NCBI RefSeq assembly: GCF_001696605.3
Contig: NZ_CP031716.1
Span: 3,787,089 to 3,851,088, forward strand
Length of the DNA: 64,000 bases
Source: Acinetobacter wuhouensis
Lineage (GTDB): Bacteria; Pseudomonadota; Gammaproteobacteria; Pseudomonadales; Moraxellaceae
Reading direction: 5' to 3'
Of the stretch, positions 1 through 9,448 are shown piece after piece. How positions within the stretch are numbered: the stretch's first letter is position 1; each line of letters begins with the position of its first letter. Both the position numbers and the translations under genes were made by a program. The notes under the pieces are model-generated. The model ran no database searches. It was not told the origin of the DNA and worked only from the letters and a program-made list of their open reading frames with translations.

Positions 1-123
1 AATTTGTTCTTGGTTTAATGATAATCGCTGTGCAATTTTAGGATATTTATCTGCAAATAAACGGGACTGCTGTCCAAATTCTTGTAGTTGCTTTTCATAA
101 TACGGTAAAAGTTCTTCGATCAC
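1..123 (-). CDS. tssF: TssF, T6SS baseplate protein (N-terminal part only)
   Basis: The minus strand opens at 123 with a GTG start and reads 41 codons to the window edge without a stop. The N-terminus begins MIEELLPYYEKQLQEFG and continues to a DKYPKIAQRL-like stretch, which is the hallmark beginning of TssF (VasA/ImpG), a T6SS baseplate wedge component acting with TssE, TssG and TssK. The nearby ATG at 126-128 is out of frame and stops at once, so GTG is the only plausible start. It lies 20 bases after tssE and is surely co-transcribed. The rest of the gene, and presumably tssG and tssM, lie to the left. Confidence 0.88.
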   Translation of the reverse strand, partial: MIEELLPYYEKQLQEFGQQSRLFADKYPKIAQRLSLNQEQI

Positions 124-143
124 GACATACCCACTTTATATTT

Positions 144-617
144 TTAAGATTTTGCTGAAATTTCATATTGTTGTGTTGTTGGTTTAAGTAAGGCATCAAA
201 AATTACGGGTTCATACAGTGGGTGGATATTTAAGTAAGCTTGAATACTTAAACATAAAGACCCTACATTTTGGTCATCTAATTGCATTTCTACTTTAATT
301 TGCTTTAATCGGGGCTCATGTGCGGCAATGGATTGTTCTATTGATTGGCAAATCGTATCTCGGTCTGTTGGATTTGCAGTAGAAAGTCCTACAAAATCAA
401 TAATTCCAAATTGAACAATTGACTTTTTTGCCTGAGGATAATCATCAAAATCTGTATCAAGTTTGGCTATACGTGTATTCAGTAAGTCTTCTAAATCTTG
501 AGCAACGGAATCTCTCAGCTCTTTTAATGAAAGCCCTTTGCTATACTCATCTTCAACGATTAAACGATCAAATAATGTAGATCGAAATCCATAGGGGTAA
601 AGTTGATCTAAATTCAT
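144..617 (-). CDS. tssE: TssE, gp25-like T6SS baseplate protein
   Basis: A 157-residue protein of the gp25/lysozyme-like baseplate family. The N-terminus has the family pattern of a start by the words FRSTLFDRL followed by a LKELRDSVAQDLEDLLNTR stretch. TssE is a cytoplasmic baseplate wedge protein linking the sheath end (TssB/TssC) to TssF/TssG. It sits between hcp and tssF in the leftward T6SS operon, 62 bases after hcp. Size and order match Acinetobacter T6SS loci. The family assignment rests on length, context and this motif. Confidence 0.93.
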   Translation of the reverse strand: MNLDQLYPYGFRSTLFDRLIVEDEYSKGLSLKELRDSVAQDLEDLLNTRIAKLDTDFDDYPQAKKSIVQFGIIDFVGLSTANPTDRDTICQSIEQSIAAHEPRLKQIKVEMQLDDQNVGSLCLSIQAYLNIHPLYEPVIFDALLKPTTQQYEISAKS

Positions 618-679
618 AGATTAAATTCTTATGTAGAGTAACAGAAGGGACATTGATGCCCCTTCTGTCTTACATCTAA

Positions 680-1183
680 TTACGCATTGAATGCTGCAGT
701 ATTTGTAGATAGAGACCATTTAGAAACAACAGTACCTTTAGCATTTCCGCTAATATCTTGTTGTAAATAAGTCCATTCTACTGCTGCATATTTCAAACCA
801 AATGATTCAGTTGGTACACCTTCTTCATTTACAGAAGGAGTTACACTTGAAATCAGTACATGTTTCAATTTGATTTGAAGATATTTGATACGCTTTTCAC
901 CATTTGCACGATAAAAATCAACTTGTACTTCATCAAATGTATAACCAGCAGAAGAAGCTTCCCAAAGTTTTGGACTTGTTGCATCCAAATCTTTAACGAA
1001 AACCATATCTGAATGCTCTACACGTTCAGCAGTATGACCACCAACGCTTGATGAAGTAGCAGATTTTGGTTGACGAATATTATGAGACCAAGAATTAACT
1101 TCTAGCCAATTTTTGTGCTCAGAATCACGCGACTCGCCATCTACTTTGTATTTACCTTGAAAACGAACGTATATATCTTTCAT
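680..1183 (-). CDS. hcp: Hcp (TssD), T6SS inner tube protein
   Basis: A 167-residue Hcp-family protein. It starts MKDIYVRFQGKYKVDGESRD and shows the Hcp layout: an early W-x-HN region (NSWSHNIRQP), then a VGGHTAERVEHSDM segment and a C-terminal WTYLQQDISG stretch. Hcp hexamers stack to form the tube expelled by sheath contraction, and Hcp is also the standard secreted marker of an active T6SS. It lies 47 bases after tssC in the same operon. No C-terminal effector extension is present, so this is a plain structural Hcp. Confidence 0.96.
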   Translation of the reverse strand: MKDIYVRFQGKYKVDGESRDSEHKNWLEVNSWSHNIRQPKSATSSSVGGHTAERVEHSDMVFVKDLDATSPKLWEASSAGYTFDEVQVDFYRANGEKRIKYLQIKLKHVLISSVTPSVNEEGVPTESFGLKYAAVEWTYLQQDISGNAKGTVVSKWSLSTNTAAFNA

Positions 1184-1230
1184 TGGAATTACCCTTATTT
1201 TTTAAAGTTATTATTTAGCTACACTCTAAT

Positions 1231-2715
1231 TTAATTCGAGGACTGAGGTAACTCAGTAACAAGTCGCAATGAAACCGACAACTCATCCAGCTGGAAATGT
1301 GGTCTTAAAAAAACCACAGACTTGTAGTGGCCTGGCTCAGCAGGATTTTCTACAACTTTTACAGAAGCCTCACGAAGCGGATATTGCGCTTTAGCTTCCT
1401 GTGAAGCTCCATCATCTAGGAGTACATATTGTGACAACCACTCATTCAGGAAAGCCTCAATATTTCCCGCAGATGCAAAACTACCGACTTTATCGCGCAT
1501 CATTGCTTTCAAATAATGTGCAATACGAGAAACAGCCATAATGTATTGAATCTGACTCGACAACGAAGAATTCGCATTGGCTGTATCACTATCATATTTC
1601 TTCGGCTTTTGAGTCGATTGCGCACCAAAAAATGCAGCGTAGTCCGTATTTTTACAGTGAACTAACGGAATAAAACCTAGATCGCTTAATTCTTTTTCAC
1701 GTCGATCAGTAATCGCTATCTCAGTTGGGCATTTAAATGCAACTTCACCATCATTAGTTTTGAACGTATGTACTGGTAAGCCTTCAACCATGCCACCACC
1801 TTCAACACCACGAATCGCAGCACACCAACCATGTTGGTCAAATGCATTAGTTAAGCGTGTACCAAAAGCATATGCAGCATTCATCCATAGATATTCATCA
1901 TGGTTTTGACCTGAAACATCTTCTACAAAATTAAAGCCTTCCGTTGCCCAACCTTCTTTAGGATCATAAGGCAAACGTCCTAAAACTCTCGGCATCGTCA
2001 AAGCAACATAGCGAGAGTCATCACTTTCACGGAAAGAACGCCATTGTACGTATTCTGCTGTTTCAAAGACTTTTGAAACATCACGTGGACGATCAATATC
2101 GGTAAATGACTCTAATCCCAACATATTACTACTTGCAGCCGAAATAAACGGCGCATGGGCGGCAGCAGCTACATGTGACATTTGTTCCAACAGATACATA
2201 TCTGAAGGCGTACGGTCAAATTCAAAATCACCAATTAATGTTGCGTATGGTGCTCCACCAAATGAGCCATATTCTTCTTCATAGACTTTTTTGAATAACG
2301 TACTTTGATCGAAATCTGTCGCACCTTGGAAATCTTTCACCAACTCTTTTTTCGTTGTATTCAACATACGAATTTTAATTAAAGGATTCGAAGGTGATTC
2401 TTGACAGAAATAATATAAACCGCGCCAAGTCGATTCAATTTTCTGAAATTGTTCGTGATGCATGATTTGGCTGAGTTGCTTTGAGATTAATGCATCAATT
2501 TCAGCGATACGTTTATCAATCGACAAAGACATATTCTCAGAAACAGTAATTGTTCCCGCCATCACCTCTTTGGCTAATTCACCAATCAAGCTTTTGGCAC
2601 GATCATGCTCTTCATCATTACGTGCAATTCGACTACGTTCTACAATTGAATCAAGTAAACCAATCTCTTCTACAGCTGTATCTTGTTGTGCATTATTTGC
2701 CTGTAAATTACTCAT
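1231..2715 (-). CDS. tssC: TssC, T6SS contractile sheath large subunit
   Basis: A 494-residue TssC (VipB/EvpB) protein, the large sheath subunit that assembles with TssB around the Hcp tube. Family marks include GDFEFDRTPSDMYLLEQMS, a conserved FKCPTEIAITDRREKELSDLGF-type region in the second half, and a C-terminal PGHYKSVVFLRPHFQLDEL segment. The ATG at 2713-2715 is chosen because it overlaps the last codons of tssB by 8 bases (translational coupling), although an in-frame start 21 bases further upstream exists. It is followed by hcp after a short gap. Confidence 0.96.
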   Translation of the reverse strand: MSNLQANNAQQDTAVEEIGLLDSIVERSRIARNDEEHDRAKSLIGELAKEVMAGTITVSENMSLSIDKRIAEIDALISKQLSQIMHHEQFQKIESTWRGLYYFCQESPSNPLIKIRMLNTTKKELVKDFQGATDFDQSTLFKKVYEEEYGSFGGAPYATLIGDFEFDRTPSDMYLLEQMSHVAAAAHAPFISAASSNMLGLESFTDIDRPRDVSKVFETAEYVQWRSFRESDDSRYVALTMPRVLGRLPYDPKEGWATEGFNFVEDVSGQNHDEYLWMNAAYAFGTRLTNAFDQHGWCAAIRGVEGGGMVEGLPVHTFKTNDGEVAFKCPTEIAITDRREKELSDLGFIPLVHCKNTDYAAFFGAQSTQKPKKYDSDTANANSSLSSQIQYIMAVSRIAHYLKAMMRDKVGSFASAGNIEAFLNEWLSQYVLLDDGASQEAKAQYPLREASVKVVENPAEPGHYKSVVFLRPHFQLDELSVSLRLVTELPQSSN

Positions 2716-3217
2716 GATCAGGACCCGCCTCTGCACTTAATTTACGAATCTGATCAGTGTTTTGCAAAACTTCATCAAGCAAATCTTCTAAACGTTCACT
2801 ATTCGAAATTTTATTTCTCAAGTCGGTTAAACGCTCACGTGCCTCAACCAATTTTTTCAGAGGATCTACCTGCTGTACAACATTCTCAGGTCTAAAATCT
2901 GCCATTGATTTAAATGTCAAATCAACTGACATACGGCCACCTTCTTCAGTCAACGTATTTTCAACTTGATAAGCTGCTCGTGGAGACAATGATTCCATAA
3001 CTTCATCAATATTTTCTAAATCAACATTGACGAATTTTTTATCTTTTAGCTTAGTTTTTTCTAATTCAGATGCTGCTGAGAAATCGCCCAACACACCAAC
3101 AACAAAAGGAAGCTCCTTAACCTCTTTCCCATCACCAACTTCTACATCATAAGTAAGTTGCACACGAGGTGGCCTAATTCGTTGTAATTTTTTCTGTACA
3201 CTTTCACGTTTTGCCAT
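2708..3217 (-). CDS. tssB: TssB, T6SS contractile sheath small subunit
   Basis: A 169-residue TssB (VipA/ImpB) protein. The start MAKRESVQKKLQRIRPPRV, the LPFVVGVLGDFSA segment and the KKFVNVDLENIDEVME region are all typical. TssB and TssC interlock to form the cytoplasmic contractile sheath that ClpV recycles. It overlaps tssC by 8 bases. A 32-base gap separates it from the secreted accessory gene upstream, so the two probably share the leftward promoter. Confidence 0.96.
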   Translation of the reverse strand: MAKRESVQKKLQRIRPPRVQLTYDVEVGDGKEVKELPFVVGVLGDFSAASELEKTKLKDKKFVNVDLENIDEVMESLSPRAAYQVENTLTEEGGRMSVDLTFKSMADFRPENVVQQVDPLKKLVEARERLTDLRNKISNSERLEDLLDEVLQNTDQIRKLSAEAGPDHE

Positions 3218-3249
3218 TTTTGTTATCCATTAAATACTAATAAAGAAAA

Positions 3250-3909
3250 TTACATTGGGAAGTTTGGTCGCGTTGTTGTAGCAGGTTTTGGTGCTACAGG
3301 TGTAGTTGCTGGTGGCGTCGTACGTACTGGAGTCGCTCTCACTGGAGTTGTACGATTTTTTACTGTACGTACTTTTGCTGGTTTTGTTGTCTTGGTTACT
3401 GAAGATGCTTGACTTTCCTGTTTTTCAACCAAAATAGCTGCTGGTGCTGCACTTTTAACAGCATCAACGAAACTCTTTGCTACAGGATAGGTTTTGTCTT
3501 CAGTTAAATACCTAACTTCGGTATTGATCATTTTATTCAAAGCATCCTTTGCAAGGCTAATGCCTGCAAGAAATTTAACATCAGTCAGTGTTGTGCTTTG
3601 TATATTTTGACCTTCCAAAAAATTCACGAGTTGTAATGCTTTATCATTTTTCCCAAGTTGCTGAAATTTTTCAGCAGCTGATACCAAAAGCATGTCCTTA
3701 TTATCTTTGTTTTTCTTATCACAAACTTGAGCATAGATCGACAAGAGCTCTGGGCTCGTTTCACCTGCCACGACTGGATAATCTTTAATACACGATTTTT
3801 TTAGTTTGATTTCATCATCTGCGTAAGTGAAACTAGTCACAAGTGATGCTCCAAGAACTAAAAAGCATGAAATAAAATTCTTATTCAAAACTAACCTCAA
3901 TATTCTCAT
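3250..3909 (-). CDS. T6SS-associated secreted protein, AsaA-type
   Basis: A 219-residue protein with an N-terminal signal sequence (about residues 10-30, ending near SFTYA-DDE), two Cys in the first part of the mature region, a helical middle, and a C-terminal Thr/Pro/Ala-rich low-complexity tail (about 170-219). It is the first gene of the leftward T6SS operon. This is where Acinetobacter clusters carry a periplasmic accessory protein reported under the name AsaA, thought to help assembly through TssM. The match here is by position, size and signal peptide, not by a motif I can verify. The sequence shows no enzymatic signature. Confidence 0.65.
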   Translation of the reverse strand: MRILRLVLNKNFISCFLVLGASLVTSFTYADDEIKLKKSCIKDYPVVAGETSPELLSIYAQVCDKKNKDNKDMLLVSAAEKFQQLGKNDKALQLVNFLEGQNIQSTTLTDVKFLAGISLAKDALNKMINTEVRYLTEDKTYPVAKSFVDAVKSAAPAAILVEKQESQASSVTKTTKPAKVRTVKNRTTPVRATPVRTTPPATTPVAPKPATTTRPNFPM

Positions 3910-4261
3910 AATTTCAGTTTTTCAATGATTTACTATAGATGTTTTATAGGTTTGTATATTTAAAACTGCTATGTTTATTTTAAAATTTCTTCAAAATAAA
4001 ACTAAAAAAAACCTAACCCGTCAAGTTAATTTTCGTATCAAGAATATAAATTATTAATTTTTAATACTTTTTATGAAAAATAAATAATATACACAATATG
4101 ACACCTTCACAAAAATTATTTTTTATGTAAAATATTTTTTAGACGAATTTTGAAAATTATTAAGTCTTTGATTTTTATATACTAATATAAATTTAAAGTA
4201 TTACCAGTTAGAAAATTTATAATTTAGTCACTAGAAAACAGTGTATTCATGAGAGAAAAAA
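3910..4261. promoter_or_regulatory. Divergent T6SS intergenic region
   Basis: About 350 bases of very AT-rich DNA between the two divergent T6SS operons, with no coding potential. It must hold the promoters for both arms. A purine-rich ribosome site (GAGAGAAAAA) lies just before the tssH ATG. I cannot pick single -35/-10 boxes with confidence because AT tracts are everywhere. Such composition is typical of H-NS-silenced promoters (inference). Confidence 0.5.
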
Positions 4262-6940
4262 ATGACAGATTTAAAAGTTTTAATTAAAAAACTATCAACT
4301 TCATCTCGTACTTCATTAGAACAATCTGCAAATTTATGTGTAAATCATCAAAATTTTGAAATCGAAATTGAGCATTTTTTTGTCAAATTATTAGAACAAC
4401 CACAAAATGATATTGAAATATTACTAAACAAATACAAAATCTCTAAAGATGGTTTAGTTGCCGATTTACTTGAATGTATTTCGCAACTCCCAAAAGGAAA
4501 TACGCGTACTCCTATCTTTTCAAAATCTATAGTTCGGCTGTTAGAACAAGCATGGTTATTAGCTTCAGCTGAACAAGATCCAGTCATCCGAAGTGGTCAT
4601 TTGTTGATTGCCCTTCTTACAGCATCTGATCTTTATCAAATTGCGATTCGGGCATCTAGTTTATTTGATCTGTTCCCGATCGATACAATGAAGCATAAGT
4701 TTCTAGAAATTTGCTTGAACAGTTCTGAAAATATTCAAGTGAATAATCAAGAGAATAATGCACAAGAAATAGCTGTTAATACTGAATCAGATAATGTAAC
4801 TAAAAAAACACCAGCATTGGATCAATTCACGATTAATTTAACTGAAAAAGCCAAAAAAGGGGGCATTGACCCTGTCATTGGCCGTGAATATGAAATTCGC
4901 TTAATGCTCGATATTTTAATGCGTCGACGTCAAAACAACCCGATTTTGACAGGTGAACCTGGTGTTGGTAAGACTGCTGTTGTTGAAGGCTTAGCTTTAA
5001 AAATTTCCCAAAACCAAGTCCCTGATGCATTAAAAAATGTGCAAGTACATTCCTTGGATATGGGACTGTTACAAGCAGGTGCAAGTGTTAAGGGTGAGTT
5101 CGAAAATCGCTTAAAACAAGTCATTCAAGAAGTCCAACAATCAGCACATCCGATTATCTTATTTATCGATGAAGCACACACTATGATTGGTGCTGGTGGG
5201 CAAGCTGGGCAAAATGATGCAGCGAATTTATTAAAGCCTGCGCTTGCACGTGGTGAGTTAAGAACAATCGCGGCAACAACTTGGGCTGAATATAAACAGT
5301 ATTTTGAGAAAGATGCAGCTTTAAGTCGTCGCTTCCAAGTGGTTAAAGTTGAAGAACCCACTGAAGAAGTGGCAATTGATATGCTACGTGCCATGATCCC
5401 AGTCATGGCAAATCATTTTAATTTACGTATTGATGATGAAGCGATCGTAACAGCAGTTCATTCCTCACATCGTTATATCAGTGGTCGCCAACTACCAGAT
5501 AAAGCAATTAGTGTACTTGACACAGCTGCAGCCCGTGTTGCACTCACTCAAAATGCTCAACCGGTGAAACTAGATCAGCTTAAAGCACAACAGCATAATT
5601 TGTATCTTGAATTAAACATTATTGAAAATGAGCACTTGCATAATCCTATTCATGACGAGCGCTTAACTCAACTCAAAGCATCTTTGGATGTTCTCAATCA
5701 AGATATTGAAAATACTGAAAAGCAGTGGCAAACCGAGCTTCATTTTATTCAACAAATTCAAAGCTTAGAACAAAGCGAAACTGCTGCCCAACAAGCTACA
5801 AAGGATGAAATTCTAAAAATTCGTTCGCAGCTACACGCATCCCAAGGTCAAGAACCTCTTGTTTTTGAACGTGTTAATGCACATATCATCAATGAAATTA
5901 TTTCAGATTGGACAGGTATACCTGTCGGAAAAATGGTCAATGATGAGATCAAACAGATTTTAAGTTTAGAAGAAAAACTTGAACAGCGTGTGATGGGACA
6001 AGACTATGCACTTCATCAACTGGTTCAAGGTATTAAGACCTCAAAAGCTCGTTTAGAAGACCCGAATAAGCCACAAGGTGTATTCATGCTTGTCGGTCCG
6101 AGTGGTGTGGGTAAAACAGAGACTGCTTTAGCACTTGCAAATGAACTCTATGGTGGTGAGTCACACCTCATCACCATCAATATGTCTGAGTACCAAGAAG
6201 CACATACAGTTTCATCCTTAAAAGGTGCGCCTCCAGGCTATGTCGGTTATGGTCAAGGTGGTGTACTGACAGAAGCTGTGCGTCGTAATCCGTATAGTGT
6301 TGTGCTATTGGACGAAATCGAAAAATCTCACAGTGACGTGCAAGAGCTTTTCTATCAAGTATTTGATAAAGGCACACTTGAAGATGGCGAAGGTCGTGTG
6401 ATTGATTTTAAAAATACCACGATTTTACTCACCTCAAATACTGGCTCAAATGCCATTATGCAAGCTTGCCTTAACCAGCCTGTTGAAGAGTGGCCAAATG
6501 CAGACGAACTGATCGAACAGCTTAAACCAAGTTTATACAAACAATTCAAACCTGCTTTCCTTGGTCGTATGCGAATTGTGCCGTATTTCCCACTTCATGA
6601 TGATCTTTTAGTCCGCATTATCGTGCATAAATTAGGCAAAATTACTGCGCGTTTAGAAAAACAATATGAAACAAAGGTTACGCATAGTGATGATTTAATT
6701 GAATTGATTTTAAGTCGTTGCACTGAAGTCGATAGTGGTGCACGTAATGTAGACAATATTTTAAACTCTACAGTACTACCCGCTTTAGCCACTGAAATCT
6801 TGGTTGCATTGGCTGAGCAAAAACTTCCAAAGACAATTCATATCGATGTGAAAGATGATGAAATCATTTACCTTTTAGATCCACAAGACAAAGTCGCTAA
6901 GAAAAAAACCAGTAAAAAGACAAAGAGTGTGGAAGCTTAA
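4262..6940 (+). CDS. tssH: TssH (ClpV), T6SS sheath-recycling AAA+ ATPase
   Basis: An 892-residue Clp/Hsp100 ATPase of the ClpV class. In order it has a Clp N-domain (about 1-150), a first AAA module with Walker A GEPGVGKT at 231-238 and Walker B LFIDEAH, a coiled-coil middle segment (about 425-540), and a second AAA module with Walker A GPSGVGKT near 613 and Walker B VLLDEIEKSH. ClpV disassembles contracted TssB/TssC sheaths in the cytoplasm. The lone ClpV-type N-domain plus the T6SS neighbours separate it from housekeeping ClpB. It leads the rightward operon, with tssA 17 bases downstream. Confidence 0.96.
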   Translation: MTDLKVLIKKLSTSSRTSLEQSANLCVNHQNFEIEIEHFFVKLLEQPQNDIEILLNKYKISKDGLVADLLECISQLPKGNTRTPIFSKSIVRLLEQAWLLASAEQDPVIRSGHLLIALLTASDLYQIAIRASSLFDLFPIDTMKHKFLEICLNSSENIQVNNQENNAQEIAVNTESDNVTKKTPALDQFTINLTEKAKKGGIDPVIGREYEIRLMLDILMRRRQNNPILTGEPGVGKTAVVEGLALKISQNQVPDALKNVQVHSLDMGLLQAGASVKGEFENRLKQVIQEVQQSAHPIILFIDEAHTMIGAGGQAGQNDAANLLKPALARGELRTIAATTWAEYKQYFEKDAALSRRFQVVKVEEPTEEVAIDMLRAMIPVMANHFNLRIDDEAIVTAVHSSHRYISGRQLPDKAISVLDTAAARVALTQNAQPVKLDQLKAQQHNLYLELNIIENEHLHNPIHDERLTQLKASLDVLNQDIENTEKQWQTELHFIQQIQSLEQSETAAQQATKDEILKIRSQLHASQGQEPLVFERVNAHIINEIISDWTGIPVGKMVNDEIKQILSLEEKLEQRVMGQDYALHQLVQGIKTSKARLEDPNKPQGVFMLVGPSGVGKTETALALANELYGGESHLITINMSEYQEAHTVSSLKGAPPGYVGYGQGGVLTEAVRRNPYSVVLLDEIEKSHSDVQELFYQVFDKGTLEDGEGRVIDFKNTTILLTSNTGSNAIMQACLNQPVEEWPNADELIEQLKPSLYKQFKPAFLGRMRIVPYFPLHDDLLVRIIVHKLGKITARLEKQYETKVTHSDDLIELILSRCTEVDSGARNVDNILNSTVLPALATEILVALAEQKLPKTIHIDVKDDEIIYLLDPQDKVAKKKTSKKTKSVEA

Positions 6941-6957
6941 ATATACGAGTATAGAAA

Positions 6958-8064
6958 ATGGATATTAATTTAGACGCATTATTAGAACCCATATCAGAAG
7001 AACATCCATGTGGTGATGATTTATCATTTTCTAATGATTTTCATGACATTAAAAAAGCACGCACGCATGATGATCCTTTGCTTGACCAAGGCGATTGGGT
7101 TGCCGAGCCGAAACAAGCAGATTGGTCATTTGTAGCAGACAAAACCGTTCAATTATTGTCAGAAAAAACCAAAGATATCCGTCTACTTACGTGGTTGACG
7201 GAAGCTTGGGCGAATTTATATGGTTTTGAAGGTCTAATTAAAGGGCTTGAACTCAGTCACCGTATATTGGAACAATATTGGCTCAAGCTTCATCCTGAAA
7301 TTGAAGATGACGATTTAGATCAACGACTTGGTTTATTACAAGGGTTTACAACCCAACTTCCGAACTTAATTAAGAATGTTCCACTGATTAATATTCAACC
7401 ATTCTATTCTCTTGCGCAGTATGAAAGTTTTTTACACTTACAAAATACTCGACGCAAACAAGCTGAAGATTCAGATAGTGTAGAAGCTTCTGTAGAATTG
7501 GACCAATTCAATCAAGCACTTTTTAATACTTCTCGTACCTTTCAATACCAAAGTTATCAGCAATTTCAAGAAATTTTGCAGCACTGGAATATTATTAAAC
7601 AAGTCCTTGACGCTTTAATGGAGTTAGAAGCGCCTAGTTTCGCGAGTATTGATTCACAACTTGAAAATATTCAAATGAATCTGAAAAAAATCTATAAAGC
7701 AGAATCATTTGGAAGTACGACTCATGTCGCGGCTACTGAAGATAATCCCGTACAAGCTAATCCTGTAGCAACCAATGAAAACCATGTGCATCCTATTGTT
7801 CAGCAAGCTCAAGGCTTTCAGCCTCAACCGCAAAGCCATTTACAAAATCGTGAACAAGCAATGCGTGTTTTACAAGATATTGCAGATTATTTTCAAACCA
7901 ATGAACCACATAGCCCAGTCAGTTATATGCTACAAAAAACCATTAAGTGGAGCCAAATGCCTTTGCATGAATGGTTAACTCAAGTCATTAAAAATGAAAA
8001 CCCTCTTGATTCTATTCAAGAATTGTTGGGTGTAAACCAAAATAATGAATCTTCAGAGTGGTAA
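6958..8064 (+). CDS. tssA: TssA, T6SS baseplate/cap protein
   Basis: A 368-residue TssA (ImpA-N family). The N-terminus LLEPISEEHPCGDDLSF with a following DWVAEPKQADWSFVAD region is the ImpA N-domain signature. A middle helical part follows, then a Gln/Asn-rich linker (about 255-300) and a C-terminal domain with SPVSYMLQKTIKWSQMPLHEWL. TssA proteins prime and cap tube/sheath assembly. It follows tssH by 17 bases and precedes tssK by 6. Confidence 0.93.
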   Translation: MDINLDALLEPISEEHPCGDDLSFSNDFHDIKKARTHDDPLLDQGDWVAEPKQADWSFVADKTVQLLSEKTKDIRLLTWLTEAWANLYGFEGLIKGLELSHRILEQYWLKLHPEIEDDDLDQRLGLLQGFTTQLPNLIKNVPLINIQPFYSLAQYESFLHLQNTRRKQAEDSDSVEASVELDQFNQALFNTSRTFQYQSYQQFQEILQHWNIIKQVLDALMELEAPSFASIDSQLENIQMNLKKIYKAESFGSTTHVAATEDNPVQANPVATNENHVHPIVQQAQGFQPQPQSHLQNREQAMRVLQDIADYFQTNEPHSPVSYMLQKTIKWSQMPLHEWLTQVIKNENPLDSIQELLGVNQNNESSEW

Positions 8065-8070
8065 TAATTT

Positions 8071-9435
8071 ATGTTTAAAGCAGAAAAAATACTTTGGGGT
8101 GAAGGTTTATTTTTAAGACCACAGCATTTCCAATTACAAGATAGCTATCAAGAACAACGTTTAAATCATACGATTCGCTCAACAATTCCATATCCTTACG
8201 GCATAAAAAATTTACGCTTTGATGAAACTCAGCTCGGTACACATATCCTTGCTTTAGAACAGATCGACATGATTTGGCAAGATGGTGAGATTTATCAAGC
8301 ACCTGCTAAAGATTTATTACCACAGCCAATCTTATTGGATGAGCTAAATTTACGTGGTGAAATGGTCATCTATTTGGCATTACCGTTGTTACAGCCAAAT
8401 AAGAAAAATCTTTCAGATGATCTGGATAAACAGCCTGCACGTTATCATTCCTATCTCAATGAAACGCATGATTTATTTACTGATGCGACACCAGCTGAGA
8501 TTACATTCCTCAGACGTCGTACTGAATTCAAACTTTTTGATGTCCAAGCTGATCCGAATCAAGACTTGGATGGTTTTTTATATTTAGCAATTGGTAAAAT
8601 AAAAAGACATAGTTCTGGCAGTTTTGAATTAGATACCAAATATATTCCACCGATTTTACATATCCAATCTAACGAAACATTGCTGTCGAATCTAAAACGT
8701 ACGTTGAATGTCGTTCGTGCAAAAATCAAAATGATTCAAACCAATAATCGTGAAAATGAACAAAAGCTGATTGAATTTCGTTCTGGTGATATTGTTTCTT
8801 TCTGGTTGGTCAATGCATTAAATACAGCACATGCAACATTAAACCATCTATTACAGAATCCGCAAATTCACCCAGAAAAATTATTCTTTGAATTATTACG
8901 TTTAACAGGCTCTTTGTTAACATTTTCAACGGCATATGAAGTTGAACATTTACCTCAATACCAACACCATAATTTACAAGATAGTTTTACCCAGCTCGAT
9001 AAAATTTTACGTGAACTTTTAGATACGATTATCTCGAGCCGTTATATCAGCATTGCACTAAAAGAAATTCGTCCATCTTATTGGGTTGGAAGTCTTGAAA
9101 CAGATAAAATCACCAAAGAAACTAGGCTGTATATTGCTGTATCTAGCAGTATGATGCAAACCCATGAACTGATTCAGATTGTTCCATTACGCTTTAAAGT
9201 CGGTAATACCGTCGATGTTGAACAACGTGTTGTTGCTGCACTACCTGCAATTCCAATTCATCATTTGGTTCAGATTCCAACCGCAATCCCAGTACGTTCA
9301 GGTGTGAGTTATTTTGAAATAGAACCACATCATGAAATGTATCAACGCATGCTTGATTCAGAAACAATCTGTATCTATGTCCCTGCAGGATTCCAAGACA
9401 TTAGTATTGAATTAATCGCTGTGATGAATGGTTAA
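8071..9435 (+). CDS. tssK: TssK, T6SS baseplate trimer
   Basis: A 454-residue TssK (VasE/ImpJ). The start FKAEKILWGEGLFLRPQHFQ is diagnostic of the family. TssK trimers form the shoulder domain of the baseplate that docks on the TssM/TssL inner-membrane complex. Length is standard (about 440-455). It lies 6 bases after tssA and 13 before tssL, so all three are co-translated from one message. Confidence 0.95.
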   Translation: MFKAEKILWGEGLFLRPQHFQLQDSYQEQRLNHTIRSTIPYPYGIKNLRFDETQLGTHILALEQIDMIWQDGEIYQAPAKDLLPQPILLDELNLRGEMVIYLALPLLQPNKKNLSDDLDKQPARYHSYLNETHDLFTDATPAEITFLRRRTEFKLFDVQADPNQDLDGFLYLAIGKIKRHSSGSFELDTKYIPPILHIQSNETLLSNLKRTLNVVRAKIKMIQTNNRENEQKLIEFRSGDIVSFWLVNALNTAHATLNHLLQNPQIHPEKLFFELLRLTGSLLTFSTAYEVEHLPQYQHHNLQDSFTQLDKILRELLDTIISSRYISIALKEIRPSYWVGSLETDKITKETRLYIAVSSSMMQTHELIQIVPLRFKVGNTVDVEQRVVAALPAIPIHHLVQIPTAIPVRSGVSYFEIEPHHEMYQRMLDSETICIYVPAGFQDISIELIAVMNG

Positions 9436-9448
9436 GGAGAATAATTAA

